64,000 nt of DNA from Nocardia altamirensis NBRC 108246 (GCF_001612685.1 NZ_BDAY01000061.1:1-64000); one strand, 5' to 3'. Positions 52,268 through 61,458 are shown, numbered from the stretch's first letter. Numbers and translations: made by a program. The notes: generated from the letters alone by a model not told the origin.

Positions 52268-53098
52268 TCACCGCCGTGTTGCGTGCGAGGATGTCGCCTC
52301 CGCAATAACGGCATCACTGAGGGGCGGCCAGGCCGCTCTCGCCCAGTCGCCGAAATTCTGATCGGTCAATGCGAGACACGCCAAAGACGACGCGGGGTCG
52401 ACCCACAAAAATGTCCCGGACTGTCCGAAATGGCCGAACGTGCGCGGCGAATTCGTGCTGCCGGTCCAGTGCGGCGACTTTCCGTCGCGGATCTCGAAAC
52501 CCAATCCCCAGTCGTTCGGGCGCTGCGAACCGTAGCCGGGAAGCACGCCGTTGAGGCCTGGAAATTGGACCGAGGTCGCGTCGGCGTGCGTCTGCGCAGA
52601 AATCAATCGAGGATCGAGCAATTCCGCCGCGAAACGAGACAGGTCCGCCGCAGTAGAGCGGCCCGCGTGGCCCGCCGAGCCGGCCAGCGCCGAGTCTTTC
52701 ATTCCGAGCGGCTCGAATACCGCGTCGCGCAGGTATTCCTCGAACGCGATTCCGGTCTCCGCGGTGACGAACTCGGCAAGCACCTCGAATCCGATGCTGG
52801 AATAGATGCGGCGAGTGCCGGGTGCCGCCTGGATATCGGTGGTGTCGAACGCGAGCCCCGAGGTGTGTGCGAGCAGGTGCCGCACCGTCGACCCCGGTGG
52901 GCCCGCGGGCTGATCGAATTCGATCGCGCCCTCCTCCACCGCGACAAGCACCGCGTAGGCCACCAACGGCTTGGTCACCGACGCGAGCGGGAACACCCGA
53001 TCGACGTCGCCCTCGCTCGTCGTTTCGCCGTCGGCGGTGACGACTGCAGCCGCCGCGTGCCGGACCGGCCACTCCCTGATCTGTTCGAGTGAACGCAC
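52268..53098 (-). CDS. Serine beta-lactamase-like hydrolase
   Basis: A 276-residue class C/esterase VIII-type protein without signal peptide, hence cytoplasmic. SxxK is SVTK in PLASVTKPLVAY, the second Tyr/Ser-x-Asn element is IYSSIGFEVL, and the third motif is HFGQSGTFLW (His-x-Gly). The fold is used by esterases, peptidases and some lactonases. It is divergent from another serine hydrolase gene 36 bases away, so the two promoters overlap. Confidence 0.85.
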   Translation of the reverse strand: MRSLEQIREWPVRHAAAAVVTADGETTSEGDVDRVFPLASVTKPLVAYAVLVAVEEGAIEFDQPAGPPGSTVRHLLAHTSGLAFDTTDIQAAPGTRRIYSSIGFEVLAEFVTAETGIAFEEYLRDAVFEPLGMKDSALAGSAGHAGRSTAADLSRFAAELLDPRLISAQTHADATSVQFPGLNGVLPGYGSQRPNDWGLGFEIRDGKSPHWTGSTNSPRTFGHFGQSGTFLWVDPASSLACLALTDQNFGDWARAAWPPLSDAVIAEATSSHATRR

Positions 53099-53134
53099 TC
53101 AGCGAGCCTACGAGAAGAACGCCGCTACCATCGA

Positions 53135-54331
53135 ATGACCATGAACGCGCTCCCCACGATCCACGGCGACGTCGAACCCGGCTTCGGGCCCGTCGCCGAC
53201 GCTTTCCGCCGCAACTTCGCCCAGCACGGCGAAATCGGCGCCGCCGTCGCGGTGTACGCAGGAGATCGGCCGGTGGTGGATCTGTGGGCAGGCCATCGCG
53301 ACCGTCGCCGGACGCTGCCGTGGGAGCGCGACACGATCGTCCCGGTGTTCTCGTCGACGAAGGGGTTGGCCGCGTTCACCCTCGCGTCCGCGGTGTCGAA
53401 GGGCCTGCTCGACTACGAAGAGCCGGTGGCGACGTACTGGCCGGAGTTCGCCGCGCAGGGCAAGGGCGCGATCACAGTGCGGCAGCTGATCGACCATCAG
53501 GCCGGGCTGTCCAGCCTGGATCCGGTGGTGCGGCTGCACCAGATCGCGGACCTCGACGGCCTCGCGCCGATCCTCGCCGCACAGAAGCCGGCCTGGCGGC
53601 CTGGCACCCGGCACGGGTATCACGCGATCACACTCGGGTTGTATCAGGGCGAAGTGCTGCGCCGAGTCGACAAGCAGCGCCGCACGCTCGGGCGAATCTT
53701 CGCCGAGGACATCGCGAAACCGCTCGGTGTCGACTTCCACATCGGCTGGCCCGCCGACCAAGGGCTGGAACGCATCGCCACCATGGCCGCGACTCGAGGG
53801 TTCGATGCGCTGCGCTACGAGCGCGACGTTCCGCTGCGGATCGGCGCCGAGATCTTCGCCAAACGTGGTCTGGCGTACGAGGCTTTGACGAATCCGCGCT
53901 GCGGCAGTCCGGCGCGGGCGACGCGACGGGAATTCCTCGAGGTCGAGCTCCCCGGCTCCAATGGCGTCGGCAACGCTCGCGCGCTGGCCCAGGTCTACGG
54001 CGCCGCCGCGGGCCGCACCGGTGCACTGCCGATCGACAACACCGTGCTCGACCAGCTGGCCGCCGCCGATTTCGCCACCGACGTCCCGGCCGGTGATCTG
54101 GTGCTGCACGTCAAGACTCGCTACCACCTCGGCTTCCGTAAGTCCGGCGGCGACTTCCGCTTCGGTTCCGACAAACGCGCCTACGGCACTACCGGCCTCG
54201 GCGGTTCCTTCGGATTCGCCGATCCGGCAACAGGTCTCGGCTTCGGCTACGCGATGAACCGACTAGGCCTAGCCGTCCTCGACGACGTCCGCAGCCGCAA
54301 CCTACGCGAGGCCATGCTCCGCTGCGTCTGA
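53135..54331 (+). CDS. Class C beta-lactamase-fold esterase, EstB/LipL-like
   Basis: A 398-residue hydrolase. The nucleophile motif is SSTK in VFSSTKGLAAFTLASA, the Tyr motif GTRHGYHAITLGLYQG, and the late motif TTGLGGSFGFADP, all as in EstB and the mycobacterial LipD/LipL group. No signal peptide is evident. These enzymes hydrolyse acyl esters and some beta-lactams. The start ATG 53135 (or 53141) lies 36 bases from the divergent homologue. It is not a close paralogue: lengths and motif contexts differ. Confidence 0.85.
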   Translation: MTMNALPTIHGDVEPGFGPVADAFRRNFAQHGEIGAAVAVYAGDRPVVDLWAGHRDRRRTLPWERDTIVPVFSSTKGLAAFTLASAVSKGLLDYEEPVATYWPEFAAQGKGAITVRQLIDHQAGLSSLDPVVRLHQIADLDGLAPILAAQKPAWRPGTRHGYHAITLGLYQGEVLRRVDKQRRTLGRIFAEDIAKPLGVDFHIGWPADQGLERIATMAATRGFDALRYERDVPLRIGAEIFAKRGLAYEALTNPRCGSPARATRREFLEVELPGSNGVGNARALAQVYGAAAGRTGALPIDNTVLDQLAAADFATDVPAGDLVLHVKTRYHLGFRKSGGDFRFGSDKRAYGTTGLGGSFGFADPATGLGFGYAMNRLGLAVLDDVRSRNLREAMLRCV

Positions 54332-54414
54332 GCCACACCGTCTTTCGCGACTCCGCCGAGAGCACCGAAATCGGCATTCCTTGCGTCTGTGCCCCGGATC
54401 CCACAAAGCTTCCA

Positions 54415-54494
54415 CACTGTTCACAAGGCCTAGACGGCTTAGACGGCTTGTGAACCGTATGCAGGGTCTGCGGGATCGACAGAGGGGGTGCGGG
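54415..54494. repeat. Hairpin with flanking sequence shared with window start
   Basis: GTTCACAAG (54419-54427) and CTTGTGAAC (54447-54455) enclose a loop carrying two direct copies of TAGACGGCT. The sequence from 54449 resembles 31-76. CACTGTTCACAAGG at 54415 recurs at 41507-41520 just before CYP125. The 425-base gap 54332-54756 around it has no gene; the rest holds the DeoR operator. Confidence 0.6.
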
Positions 54495-54720
54495 ACTCCC
54501 CGCGGATGGAGACCTCAGCGGCGCCAGCGCTCCCGGCATGGGGGTGGGAGGGTCGGTTTCGCGCAGAGTGGGAACTGGTGGCGGGGGCTTCTCGGGCGAT
54601 GCCGCCACCAGTTCCCAGTACTCAACCGACCAACTCCCAGAACGGGTGCGGAGGCGCGGGAGGGTGAGGGGGTGGGGGTCGAGTAGCCGATCGACCACCG
54701 GATCTACCGATCAGAATCTG

Positions 54721-54755
54721 CTTTCAAATGATCAGATTTGATGTACGTTTGAAAG
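54721..54755. promoter_or_regulatory. DeoR-type operator candidate
   Basis: CTTTCAAA (54721-54728) and TTTGAAAG (54748-54755) are perfect inverted arms 19 bases apart, the second ending two bases before the DeoR ATG. The AT-rich interior has a direct repeat ATGATCAG/TTTGATG. Autoregulation and a leaderless transcript are likely. Confidence 0.65.
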
Positions 54756-54756
54756 T

Positions 54757-55518
54757 ATGAGTGTTGCGGAGGATAGGCATGCGGAGATTGTTCGGGCACT
54801 GAAGACGTCGGAGTCGGTGACTGTTGCCGAGCTGGCGCGGGCGCTGCAGACCTCGGAAGTCACGGTGCGGCGGGATCTGGCGGAGCTCGAGCAGACGGGG
54901 GTGCTGCGGCGGGTGCGCGGTGGTGCGGTGAGCACGATGCTGCGTGGCGAGGAGATGCCGTTCGCGATGCGCGAGATGGAGAAGGCGGCGGCGAAGGCGC
55001 GGATCGCGGCCGCGGCCGTGGGATTGATCGCCGAGGGTGAGTCGGTCGTACTCGACAGTGGGACAACAGGTTTAGCGGCCGCGCACGAATTGTGTACGCG
55101 GCGGGTCACGGTGGTGCCGTTGGCGGTCAACTCGATGGTGGTGCTCGCGTCGGCGCCTAGCGTGACGTTGTTGCTGCCGGGCGGGACCGTGCGCAAGGGC
55201 GAGTCGTCGCTGGTCGGCCCGATGGCGGAGCAGAACATTGCGATGCTGCGGCTGGACACGATGCTGATGACGTGTTGCGGGTTGAGTCCGCGCGGCGGGA
55301 TCACAGCCCACGATCTACAGGATGCGGCGGTGAAGCGCGCCGCGGCGGCCGCGTCGGCGCGGACGATCGCGATGATCGACTCGAGCAAGTTCGCGCGGAC
55401 CGCGCTGGCAGTGGTGTGCGCAACGGCCGAGATCGACGTGGTCGTCACCGATGTCGACGCGCCGGAGGAGGCCGTCGCCACGCTGCGCGCCGACGGCATC
55501 GAGGTCCACTGTGTCTGA
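54757..55518 (+). CDS. DeoR/GlpR-family transcriptional regulator
   Basis: A 253-residue regulator: DeoR helix-turn-helix at residues 6-58 (RHAEIVRALKTSESVTVAEL, SEVTVRRDLAELEQ) and a sugar-phosphate sensing domain with LDSGTTGLAAA, VVPLAVNSMVVLA, GGTVRKGESSLVGP and IDSSKFART. It should respond to a phosphorylated sugar. The next gene, an MFS transporter, overlaps its 3' end by eight bases and is the likely target. Confidence 0.9.
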   Translation: MSVAEDRHAEIVRALKTSESVTVAELARALQTSEVTVRRDLAELEQTGVLRRVRGGAVSTMLRGEEMPFAMREMEKAAAKARIAAAAVGLIAEGESVVLDSGTTGLAAAHELCTRRVTVVPLAVNSMVVLASAPSVTLLLPGGTVRKGESSLVGPMAEQNIAMLRLDTMLMTCCGLSPRGGITAHDLQDAAVKRAAAAASARTIAMIDSSKFARTALAVVCATAEIDVVVTDVDAPEEAVATLRADGIEVHCV

Positions 55519-56749
55519 CCTGCTCGACCGTTCTTCTCTTGCCCGCATCCAGGTTTCGATCGCCGCGACGTTCTTGGCCGAGGCGTTGCTGTTCGCCTCG
55601 TGGACCGCGCACATCCCGCATATCAAGGCGGAACTCGCATTGAGCGATGGTGCGCTGGGGACCGCGCTGCTCGGCGCGCCGATCGGCTCGGTGACGGCAA
55701 TGCTGTTGTCGACGCGACTGTTACCGCGCTTGGGTAGCCGTCGCATGATCCAGTTGACGATCGTTGGCTACGCCCTTGGCGGTATCGCTGTCGGCTCGGC
55801 GGGTTCGCCGGTGCAGCTGTTCGGCGCGCTCGCTTTCTGGGGCCTGTTCCAGGGTTCGCTCGACGTCGCGATGAATACCCAGGCGGTGACCGTCGAGCGG
55901 GCGGTCGGCAAGCCGATCATGGCACGGCTGCACGGTATTTGGAGTATCGGCGGGTTCCTCGGCGCGCTGGTCGGCGCCGCTGCCGTTCTGGTCGGCATCG
56001 ACCTGAGCGTTCAGTTCGCGGTGCTCGGCATCGCCGCGGTGGTGGCGATAGAAGTGTTGTCGCGTGCGCTCATTCCCGACAGTGCCGGTCCGCGCGTGCG
56101 AAAGGCTCAGTCGGGCACGAAGTCTCGTCGGCTACGTCCCGCGCCGATCGTTATCACGTTGGGCGGGATCGCTTTTGCCTCGATGCTCGGCGAAGGTGCG
56201 GCGGCCGACTGGTCGGCGACCTACCTGCGCGACGAACTCGGCGCGGGCGCGGCACTCGCAGGCCTCGGCTACGCCGGGTACGCGTTGGCGATGGTGACGG
56301 TGCGCCTGAGCGGAACCATGCTGCAGAGCAGGTTCCGCAACGCCTCGCTGCTTCCGGCGCTGGCACTGGTTTTCGCCGCAGGCATGAGCGTCGCGCTGCT
56401 CGCGCGCCAGCCGATAGTCGGGTTGCTCGGCTTTGCGGCCATGGGTATCGGCCTGGCATTGATCGTGCCGAGCGCGTTCAGTGCGGCAGGTGCCGCGAGC
56501 CAAGACAATTCGCCCACTAACGCGGGTTCGGCGATCGCCACGGTCGCGGCGCTCGGCTGGCTTGGTTATGTTTCCGGCCCACCGCTGATCGGTCACCTGG
56601 CCGACGTGGTCGGCCTGGACACGGCCCTGTGGGTCCTCCCGCTGCTCGCGCTGGCCATCGCAGCGACCGCCCGCTACAGCGGAGCCTTCGCTACCCGATC
56701 GAAGAGCGAGCAACCTCCCGTGGAAACCGCCGACAGCCTGCTCCGATAG
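55511..56749 (+). CDS. MFS transporter coupled to DeoR
   Basis: A 412-residue membrane protein with about 12 helices, similar to the YfkM/YbjJ type of sugar or unknown-substrate MFS proteins. WTAHIPHIKAELALSDGALG in the first helix-loop, LLGAPIGSVTAMLLSTRLL and MARLHGIWSIGGFLGALVG are visible. The GTG start overlaps the DeoR stop by eight bases, so it is translated with the regulator. Sugar transport is inferred from the DeoR partner. Confidence 0.8.
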   Translation: MSDLLDRSSLARIQVSIAATFLAEALLFASWTAHIPHIKAELALSDGALGTALLGAPIGSVTAMLLSTRLLPRLGSRRMIQLTIVGYALGGIAVGSAGSPVQLFGALAFWGLFQGSLDVAMNTQAVTVERAVGKPIMARLHGIWSIGGFLGALVGAAAVLVGIDLSVQFAVLGIAAVVAIEVLSRALIPDSAGPRVRKAQSGTKSRRLRPAPIVITLGGIAFASMLGEGAAADWSATYLRDELGAGAALAGLGYAGYALAMVTVRLSGTMLQSRFRNASLLPALALVFAAGMSVALLARQPIVGLLGFAAMGIGLALIVPSAFSAAGAASQDNSPTNAGSAIATVAALGWLGYVSGPPLIGHLADVVGLDTALWVLPLLALAIAATARYSGAFATRSKSEQPPVETADSLLR

Positions 56750-56814
56750 TCCGAAACCCGCAACAACTGCCGTTCCGAGATTGCGCTGACAGATCCAGAA
56801 CAGGAGAACCCCGC

Positions 56815-57297
56815 ATGACCGCACTCGAAGACACCGCCCTGCATGGCGCAGCGACCGTTGCGCTCCCGTTGGACAAGGCATTCGCGTTCTTCACCGAATC
56901 GTTCGGCACCTGGTGGCCTGCGGTCTACCACATCGGACGAACCGGAATGGCCGACGCCATCATGGAACCCCGCGCAGGCGGCCGCTGGCATGAGCGCGGC
57001 ACCGACGGCAGCGAATGCGACTGGGGTCGGGTCGTCGCCTGGGAGCCGCCGAACCGACTGGTGGTGACCTGGCAGATCAACGGCTACTGGCAGTACGACC
57101 CCGACCTCGAGCGTGCCGGTGAGATCGAGGTGCGCTTCACCGAGACAGGTCCCGGACAGACCAGCGTCACCCTCGAACACCGCCACCTCGACCGACTCGT
57201 CGCGGGTGAAGCTCTCCGTGACGCCATTGTCGAGCAGGGTGGCGGTTGGTCCGCTGTGCTGGTGCGGTTCGCGAAAACCGCTGAAGCGCAAGCCTGA
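56815..57297 (+). CDS. SRPBCC/AHSA1-like protein
   Basis: A 160-residue START-like helix-grip protein of the activator of Hsp90 ATPase homologue 1-like group: LDKAFAFFTESFGTWWPAVY, GRWHERGTDGSECDWGRVVA, PNRLVVTWQING and GPGQTSVTLEHRHLDRL. It binds a hydrophobic ligand in the family; no reaction is known. ATG 56815 has CAGGAG upstream. It converges on lsr2 with seven bases between stops. Confidence 0.8.
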   Translation: MTALEDTALHGAATVALPLDKAFAFFTESFGTWWPAVYHIGRTGMADAIMEPRAGGRWHERGTDGSECDWGRVVAWEPPNRLVVTWQINGYWQYDPDLERAGEIEVRFTETGPGQTSVTLEHRHLDRLVAGEALRDAIVEQGGGWSAVLVRFAKTAEAQA

Positions 57298-57304
57298 TCG
57301 TTCG

Positions 57305-57640
57305 TCAGGCGTTCGCCTTCATGTAGGCCTCGGCGACCTCGACCGAGATCCGGCCACGCGTGGACACCTCGATGCCCTTCTTGCGTGCCCATTCGCGCAT
57401 GGCGGCGGTCTGTTCGCGACCGGCTGCCGGGCGCGGTGCGGTGCCCTTCGTCCGAGGTGCCCGTCCGACCTTGCGGGCGTTGGGCGTCCACTGCTCGAAG
57501 ATGCCGCGCAGCTGGCTGGCGTTGAGCGCCGACAGATCCAGCTCGTATGCGACTCCGTCCAAGGCAAAGTGCACTGTCTCTTCGGCCTGAGACTTGCCGT
57601 CGTAGTCATCGACGAGTGTTACGACGACCTTGCGTGCCAT
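57305..57640 (-). CDS. lsr2: Lsr2 nucleoid-associated protein
   Basis: A 111-residue homologue of Lsr2, the H-NS-like protein of actinobacteria that bridges AT-rich DNA and silences foreign genes. The N-terminal beta sheet and dimerisation domain is MARKVVVTLVDDYDGKSQAE to about residue 50, and the C-terminal DNA-binding part has REWARKKGIEVSTRGRIS with the Arg-Gly-Arg minor-groove hook. ATG 57640 has GGGGAATC upstream. Many Nocardia have more than one Lsr2 copy; this one lies beside alkB rather than in the usual lysS-clpC context. Confidence 0.9.
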   Translation of the reverse strand: MARKVVVTLVDDYDGKSQAEETVHFALDGVAYELDLSALNASQLRGIFEQWTPNARKVGRAPRTKGTAPRPAAGREQTAAMREWARKKGIEVSTRGRISVEVAEAYMKANA

Positions 57641-57728
57641 GGAGATTCCCCTTTTGTTGTAATCGAATGAGTGGCCCATCCTAGCCATCGGATGGCAGGA
57701 TGTTTCCACTTGACCACAGGCACGTGTT

Positions 57729-58931
57729 TCAGGTGGCGGGCGAACGGCCCCAAAGTCGCTTGCCGAGGGACACCGATGTCCGTTTCCCCTCGGACTCCGC
57801 GTCACCGGCACGTCGGCGCGGCTGGACGTTGGCGAGGGTGATGTCGCCGTCGTAGTGGGCAAGCACCCTCGGGTCCATCACCGAGCGCCACAGCGGCGGG
57901 ATGGCGGCGAGCACGATCATCGTCGCGTAGCCCGCGGGCAACTGCGGCGCCTGCATGGAGCTGCGCAGGGTCTGATACCGGCGTCCCGGGTTGGCGTGGT
58001 GGTCACTGTGGCGCTGCAGGTGGAACAGGAAGATGTTGGTGACCAGTCGGTCGCTGTTCCAGCTGTCGCGCGGTGAGCAGCGGGCATACCGTCCGTTGGG
58101 GCGCTTGGCGCGGAGCAGGCCGTAGTGCTCGACGTAGTTCACCGTCTCCAGCAGCCCCACCGCGATCACCGCCTGGATCAGCAGCCATGGCAGCACCGCG
58201 ATGCCGAACACCGCGGTCAACGCGCCGAACAGCAGCACGCTCATCGACCACGCCTGCAGGATGTGGTTGTCGATGCTCAACCACCGCTGTTTTTTCCGCT
58301 TCAACCTGCGTCGTTCCAGCTCGACCGCGGAACGGAAGCCGCCGATCACGCTGCGTGGCAGGAACTCCCACAGCGGCTCACCCAGCCGCGCGCTCGCAGG
58401 GTCTTCCGGTGTGGCCACTCTGGCGTGATGTCCGCGGTTGTGCTCGATGAAGAAATGCCCGTACGCCGACTGTGCCAGTGCGATCTTGGCCAGCCATCGC
58501 TCCAGATGTTCGACCCGGTGCCCGAGTTCGTGCGCGGCGTTGATGCCGATGCCGCTGACGAAACCCAAGGTGACGGCCAATCCCAGCTTGTCGACCACCG
58601 CGAGCTCGTCGCCCGTCCACAGGTAGGCGGCAATGCCCAACCCGGTCAATTGGATCGGCAGGAACAGGTAGGTGCACCAGCGGTAATACCGGTCGTTGGA
58701 CAGTGATTCGTAGTCCTCGTCGCGCGGATTGGTGCCGTCCTCGCCAACGACCCAGTCCAGCACCGGGATCACGATCAGCACGATGACCGGGCCGATCCAC
58801 CAGAAGACCGGTGCGCCGGTCCACAGCACCAACTGCGACGGAAGCAAGGCACACGCCGGCGCGAGCAGGCCGAGCATCCAGAGATGTCGCTTCGGGTCGA
58901 TGCGGCTGGAACCCCCGCCGGTGAGCTTCAT
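57729..58931 (-). CDS. alkB: Alkane 1-monooxygenase, AlkB family
   Basis: A 400-residue integral membrane di-iron hydroxylase. The His boxes of AlkB are all present: HELGH (134-138), EHNRGHH (163-169), NYVEHYG (265-271) and LQRHSDHH (305-312). About six membrane helices precede and separate them. It oxidises a terminal methyl of alkanes or alkyl chains. GGAGG lies six bases before ATG 58931. AlkB needs rubredoxin and rubredoxin reductase, yet neither is encoded here and no rubredoxin domain is fused to the C-terminus, so electrons must come from proteins encoded elsewhere. Confidence 0.9.
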   Translation of the reverse strand: MKLTGGGSSRIDPKRHLWMLGLLAPACALLPSQLVLWTGAPVFWWIGPVIVLIVIPVLDWVVGEDGTNPRDEDYESLSNDRYYRWCTYLFLPIQLTGLGIAAYLWTGDELAVVDKLGLAVTLGFVSGIGINAAHELGHRVEHLERWLAKIALAQSAYGHFFIEHNRGHHARVATPEDPASARLGEPLWEFLPRSVIGGFRSAVELERRRLKRKKQRWLSIDNHILQAWSMSVLLFGALTAVFGIAVLPWLLIQAVIAVGLLETVNYVEHYGLLRAKRPNGRYARCSPRDSWNSDRLVTNIFLFHLQRHSDHHANPGRRYQTLRSSMQAPQLPAGYATMIVLAAIPPLWRSVMDPRVLAHYDGDITLANVQPRRRAGDAESEGKRTSVSLGKRLWGRSPAT

Positions 58932-59004
58932 AATCTCCTCCAAATGGAAAGGCGGCAGGAGGCTTGCGGTTGGCGCGGTGCCCAGAGTTCACTAGGTGAG
59001 TGCT

Positions 59005-59838
59005 TCACAGTGTGACTTGTTGCCGTCCGTGAGAAGTCGTCGCAGCAGACGACTCCGTTACTCGGCGGCAAGTGCGCTCGGAGCTGCGGTTGCCGAGGGC
59101 TCGCGAGATGCCGTGCGCCGCGGCGAGCACCGCGGGGATCGTCGTGCGCGCGGACTCGTTCTTGGGCACCAGCACCGACAATGCGGCGACGACGTGGCCG
59201 CGCGAGGCGTACAGCGGAGCCGCTACCGCAGTCGATACCTCATCGATATAACCCTCGCAGAAGGCATATCCGGTGCGCCTGACCTCACTCAGCTTTGCCC
59301 GCAGCACCTTTGGATCGGTGACGGTGTGCGGCGTGAACGCGGGCAGTGGACCGGTCAAGATCGTCTCTTGGAGTTCGGCGGAGCTGTGCGCCAGCAACAC
59401 CAAGCCCGGCGAGGAGGCGTGCAACGGTAGCCGCCCGGCGAGCCGGTTCACGATCCGCACGGAACCGGGTGCGGACAGCCGCTCGACGTACAGCACCTCG
59501 TGCTGTTGGCGCACACTGAGTTGCACGTGCTGGCCAACGGCCGCGTGCAGGTCCTCCATGAACGGCATCGCGGCATCGCGCAATCCGAGCGTCGGTGAGG
59601 CGCGCGCGGCGAGCTCCCACATCCTGACGCCGATCTGCACGCGCCTGCTGCTGTCGCGGTGCAGCCACTCGTGTTCGACGAGGGCACTCACCAGCCGCGA
59701 CGCCGTCGCCAACGGCAAATCGGCGCGGCGCGCGAGTTCGGAAACGGTGACAGAGGTGGCGTCCGGATCGAACGCCTCGTACAGGCGCACGATCCGAGAC
59801 AGCACCGATTCACCACTGGTTGATCTAGCCACGAGCAT
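59005..59838 (-). CDS. IclR-family transcriptional regulator
   Basis: A 277-residue IclR protein: winged helix at residues 12-75 (VSELARRADLPLATASRLVS) and the ligand-binding domain from 85 to 255 (GQHVQLSVRQQHEVLYVERL, LPLHASSPGLVLLAH, GYAFCEGYIDEVSTAVAAPL). It is divergent from an aldehyde dehydrogenase gene and upstream of alkB on the same strand, so it may regulate both. A palindrome sits just upstream of its ATG. Confidence 0.85.
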   Translation of the reverse strand: MLVARSTSGESVLSRIVRLYEAFDPDATSVTVSELARRADLPLATASRLVSALVEHEWLHRDSSRRVQIGVRMWELAARASPTLGLRDAAMPFMEDLHAAVGQHVQLSVRQQHEVLYVERLSAPGSVRIVNRLAGRLPLHASSPGLVLLAHSSAELQETILTGPLPAFTPHTVTDPKVLRAKLSEVRRTGYAFCEGYIDEVSTAVAAPLYASRGHVVAALSVLVPKNESARTTIPAVLAAAHGISRALGNRSSERTCRRVTESSAATTSHGRQQVTL

Positions 59839-59845
59839 TTACTCC

Positions 59846-59863
59846 CATTGAATGGAATCAATG
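59846..59863. promoter_or_regulatory. IclR operator candidate
   Basis: CATTGA and TCAATG are perfect inverted arms six bases apart, in the divergent 159-base gap between IclR and the aldehyde dehydrogenase and only eight bases from the IclR start. Binding there would repress both genes. Confidence 0.6.
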
Positions 59864-59997
59864 TAGTGGTCCGGGCGGCGTCCCGCGAATCTCGGTGGCG
59901 GCGACCCACAGTGACGGACAACCCCTCGGCGCTGCCTCCTGCCGACCCTCGCTGTCGGTCGCCTTCTACCCCGCGCAATCGAGTTCGAGGAAGCCCC

Positions 59998-61458
59998 ATG
60001 ACCGTGTCTCGTGAGCTGTTCATCAACGGCAAAGAGGTGGCTGCAAGCGCGGGCCACACCGCCGAGGTGATCAGTCCGTACACCAGTGTCCCGTACGCCA
60101 CCGTCGCGGCGGCGGGCACCGAGGATGTGACCGCCGCGGTCGATGCGGCGCAGGCCGCGTTCGGGGAGTGGTCGGTGTTGAGCCCGTTCGCCAAGCGGAC
60201 GATCTTCACCAAGGCCGCGGCATTGCTCGACGAGCGTGCTGAGCAGGCGGCCGAGCTGATGGCGGGTGAGATCGGCGCAACCCGCGGCTGGGCCCAGTTC
60301 AATGTGTCGTTGGGTGCCAACATCTTTCGGGAAGCGGCGGCGGCGATGACGGCGCCGCGCGGTGACGTGCTCGCCGCGGAGCAAGAGGGTGTACTCGGGC
60401 TTTCGCTGCGCGAGCCGATGGGTGTGGTCGCGGCGTTCGCGCCGTGGAACGCGCCGATCATCCTCGGCGCCCGTGCGGTCGCCGCACCGTTGGCGGCCGG
60501 AAATACCGTGGTGCTCAAGCCGAGTGAGTCCGCGCCGCTGTCGTGCGGGTTGTTCATCGCCGATGTGCTGCGCGATGCCGGGCTGCCCGCAGGCGTGCTG
60601 AACGTCGTCACCAACGATCCGGCCTACGCGGCGCCGATCGCCGAGACGTTGATCGCGGACCCGCGGGTGCGCGCCGTGAACTTCACCGGATCCACCGACG
60701 TCGGCCGGATCATCGGCACGCTGGCCGCCAAGCACCTGAAGCCCGCTGTGCTCGAATTGGGCGGCAAGAACTCGGTGATTGTGCTGGACGACGCCGATAT
60801 CGACTACGCCGTGTCGGCAGCGGTCTTCGGGGCGTTCGCCAACTCCGGTCAGATCTGCATGTCCGCCGATCGCATCCTGGTGCACGAATCGGTGGCCGAC
60901 GAATTCACCCGCAAGTTCGCCGACGCCGTTGCCGGTCTGCCGACGGGCAGCCCGGACGAGCCGCACACCGTGATCGGTCCGTTGGTCAATCACGCTGCCG
61001 TGCAGAAGATTTCCTGGCTGATCATGGACGCCGTCGACCGGGGCGCCACGGTGGCCGCCGGAGGTGGTGTGCCGCAAGGCAACGTGCATCCCGCCACCGT
61101 GCTCACCGGTGTGCCCAAGGACGCCGTCCTCTACTACAGCGAAGCCTTCGGCCCGGTCTGCACGGTCGACACCTTCACCACCGACGAGCAAGCGGCCGCA
61201 ATGGCCAACGACACCGAAAACGGGCTCACCGCAGGCATTCTCACCGAGAACACCGCCCGCGCACTCCGCCTGATGCGCCAACTGCGCACCGGCATCGTCC
61301 ACATCAACGACCAAACCGTCGCCGACGAACCGAACGCCCCCTTCGGCGGCTTCCGCAACTCCGGCTACGGCCGCTTCGGCGGGCGGTGGGGGATCGAGGC
61401 ATTCACCAACACCCGCTGGGTAACGATGGCGACCGTCCACACGGTGTTCCCCGGCTGA
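59998..61458 (+). CDS. NAD(P)-dependent aldehyde dehydrogenase
   Basis: A 486-residue ALDH. The cofactor region is FTGSTDVGRIIG, the catalytic base E253 lies in LELGGKNSVI, and the nucleophile C287 in SGQICMSADR; the C-terminal NDQTVADEPNAPFGGFRNSG matches the salicylaldehyde/vanillin dehydrogenase-like branch. It would oxidise an aldehyde to an acid. With alkB and IclR next door, an alkanal or aromatic aldehyde substrate is possible. ATG 59998 is preferred over an open frame beginning at 59848. Confidence 0.85.
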   Translation: MTVSRELFINGKEVAASAGHTAEVISPYTSVPYATVAAAGTEDVTAAVDAAQAAFGEWSVLSPFAKRTIFTKAAALLDERAEQAAELMAGEIGATRGWAQFNVSLGANIFREAAAAMTAPRGDVLAAEQEGVLGLSLREPMGVVAAFAPWNAPIILGARAVAAPLAAGNTVVLKPSESAPLSCGLFIADVLRDAGLPAGVLNVVTNDPAYAAPIAETLIADPRVRAVNFTGSTDVGRIIGTLAAKHLKPAVLELGGKNSVIVLDDADIDYAVSAAVFGAFANSGQICMSADRILVHESVADEFTRKFADAVAGLPTGSPDEPHTVIGPLVNHAAVQKISWLIMDAVDRGATVAAGGGVPQGNVHPATVLTGVPKDAVLYYSEAFGPVCTVDTFTTDEQAAAMANDTENGLTAGILTENTARALRLMRQLRTGIVHINDQTVADEPNAPFGGFRNSGYGRFGGRWGIEAFTNTRWVTMATVHTVFPG

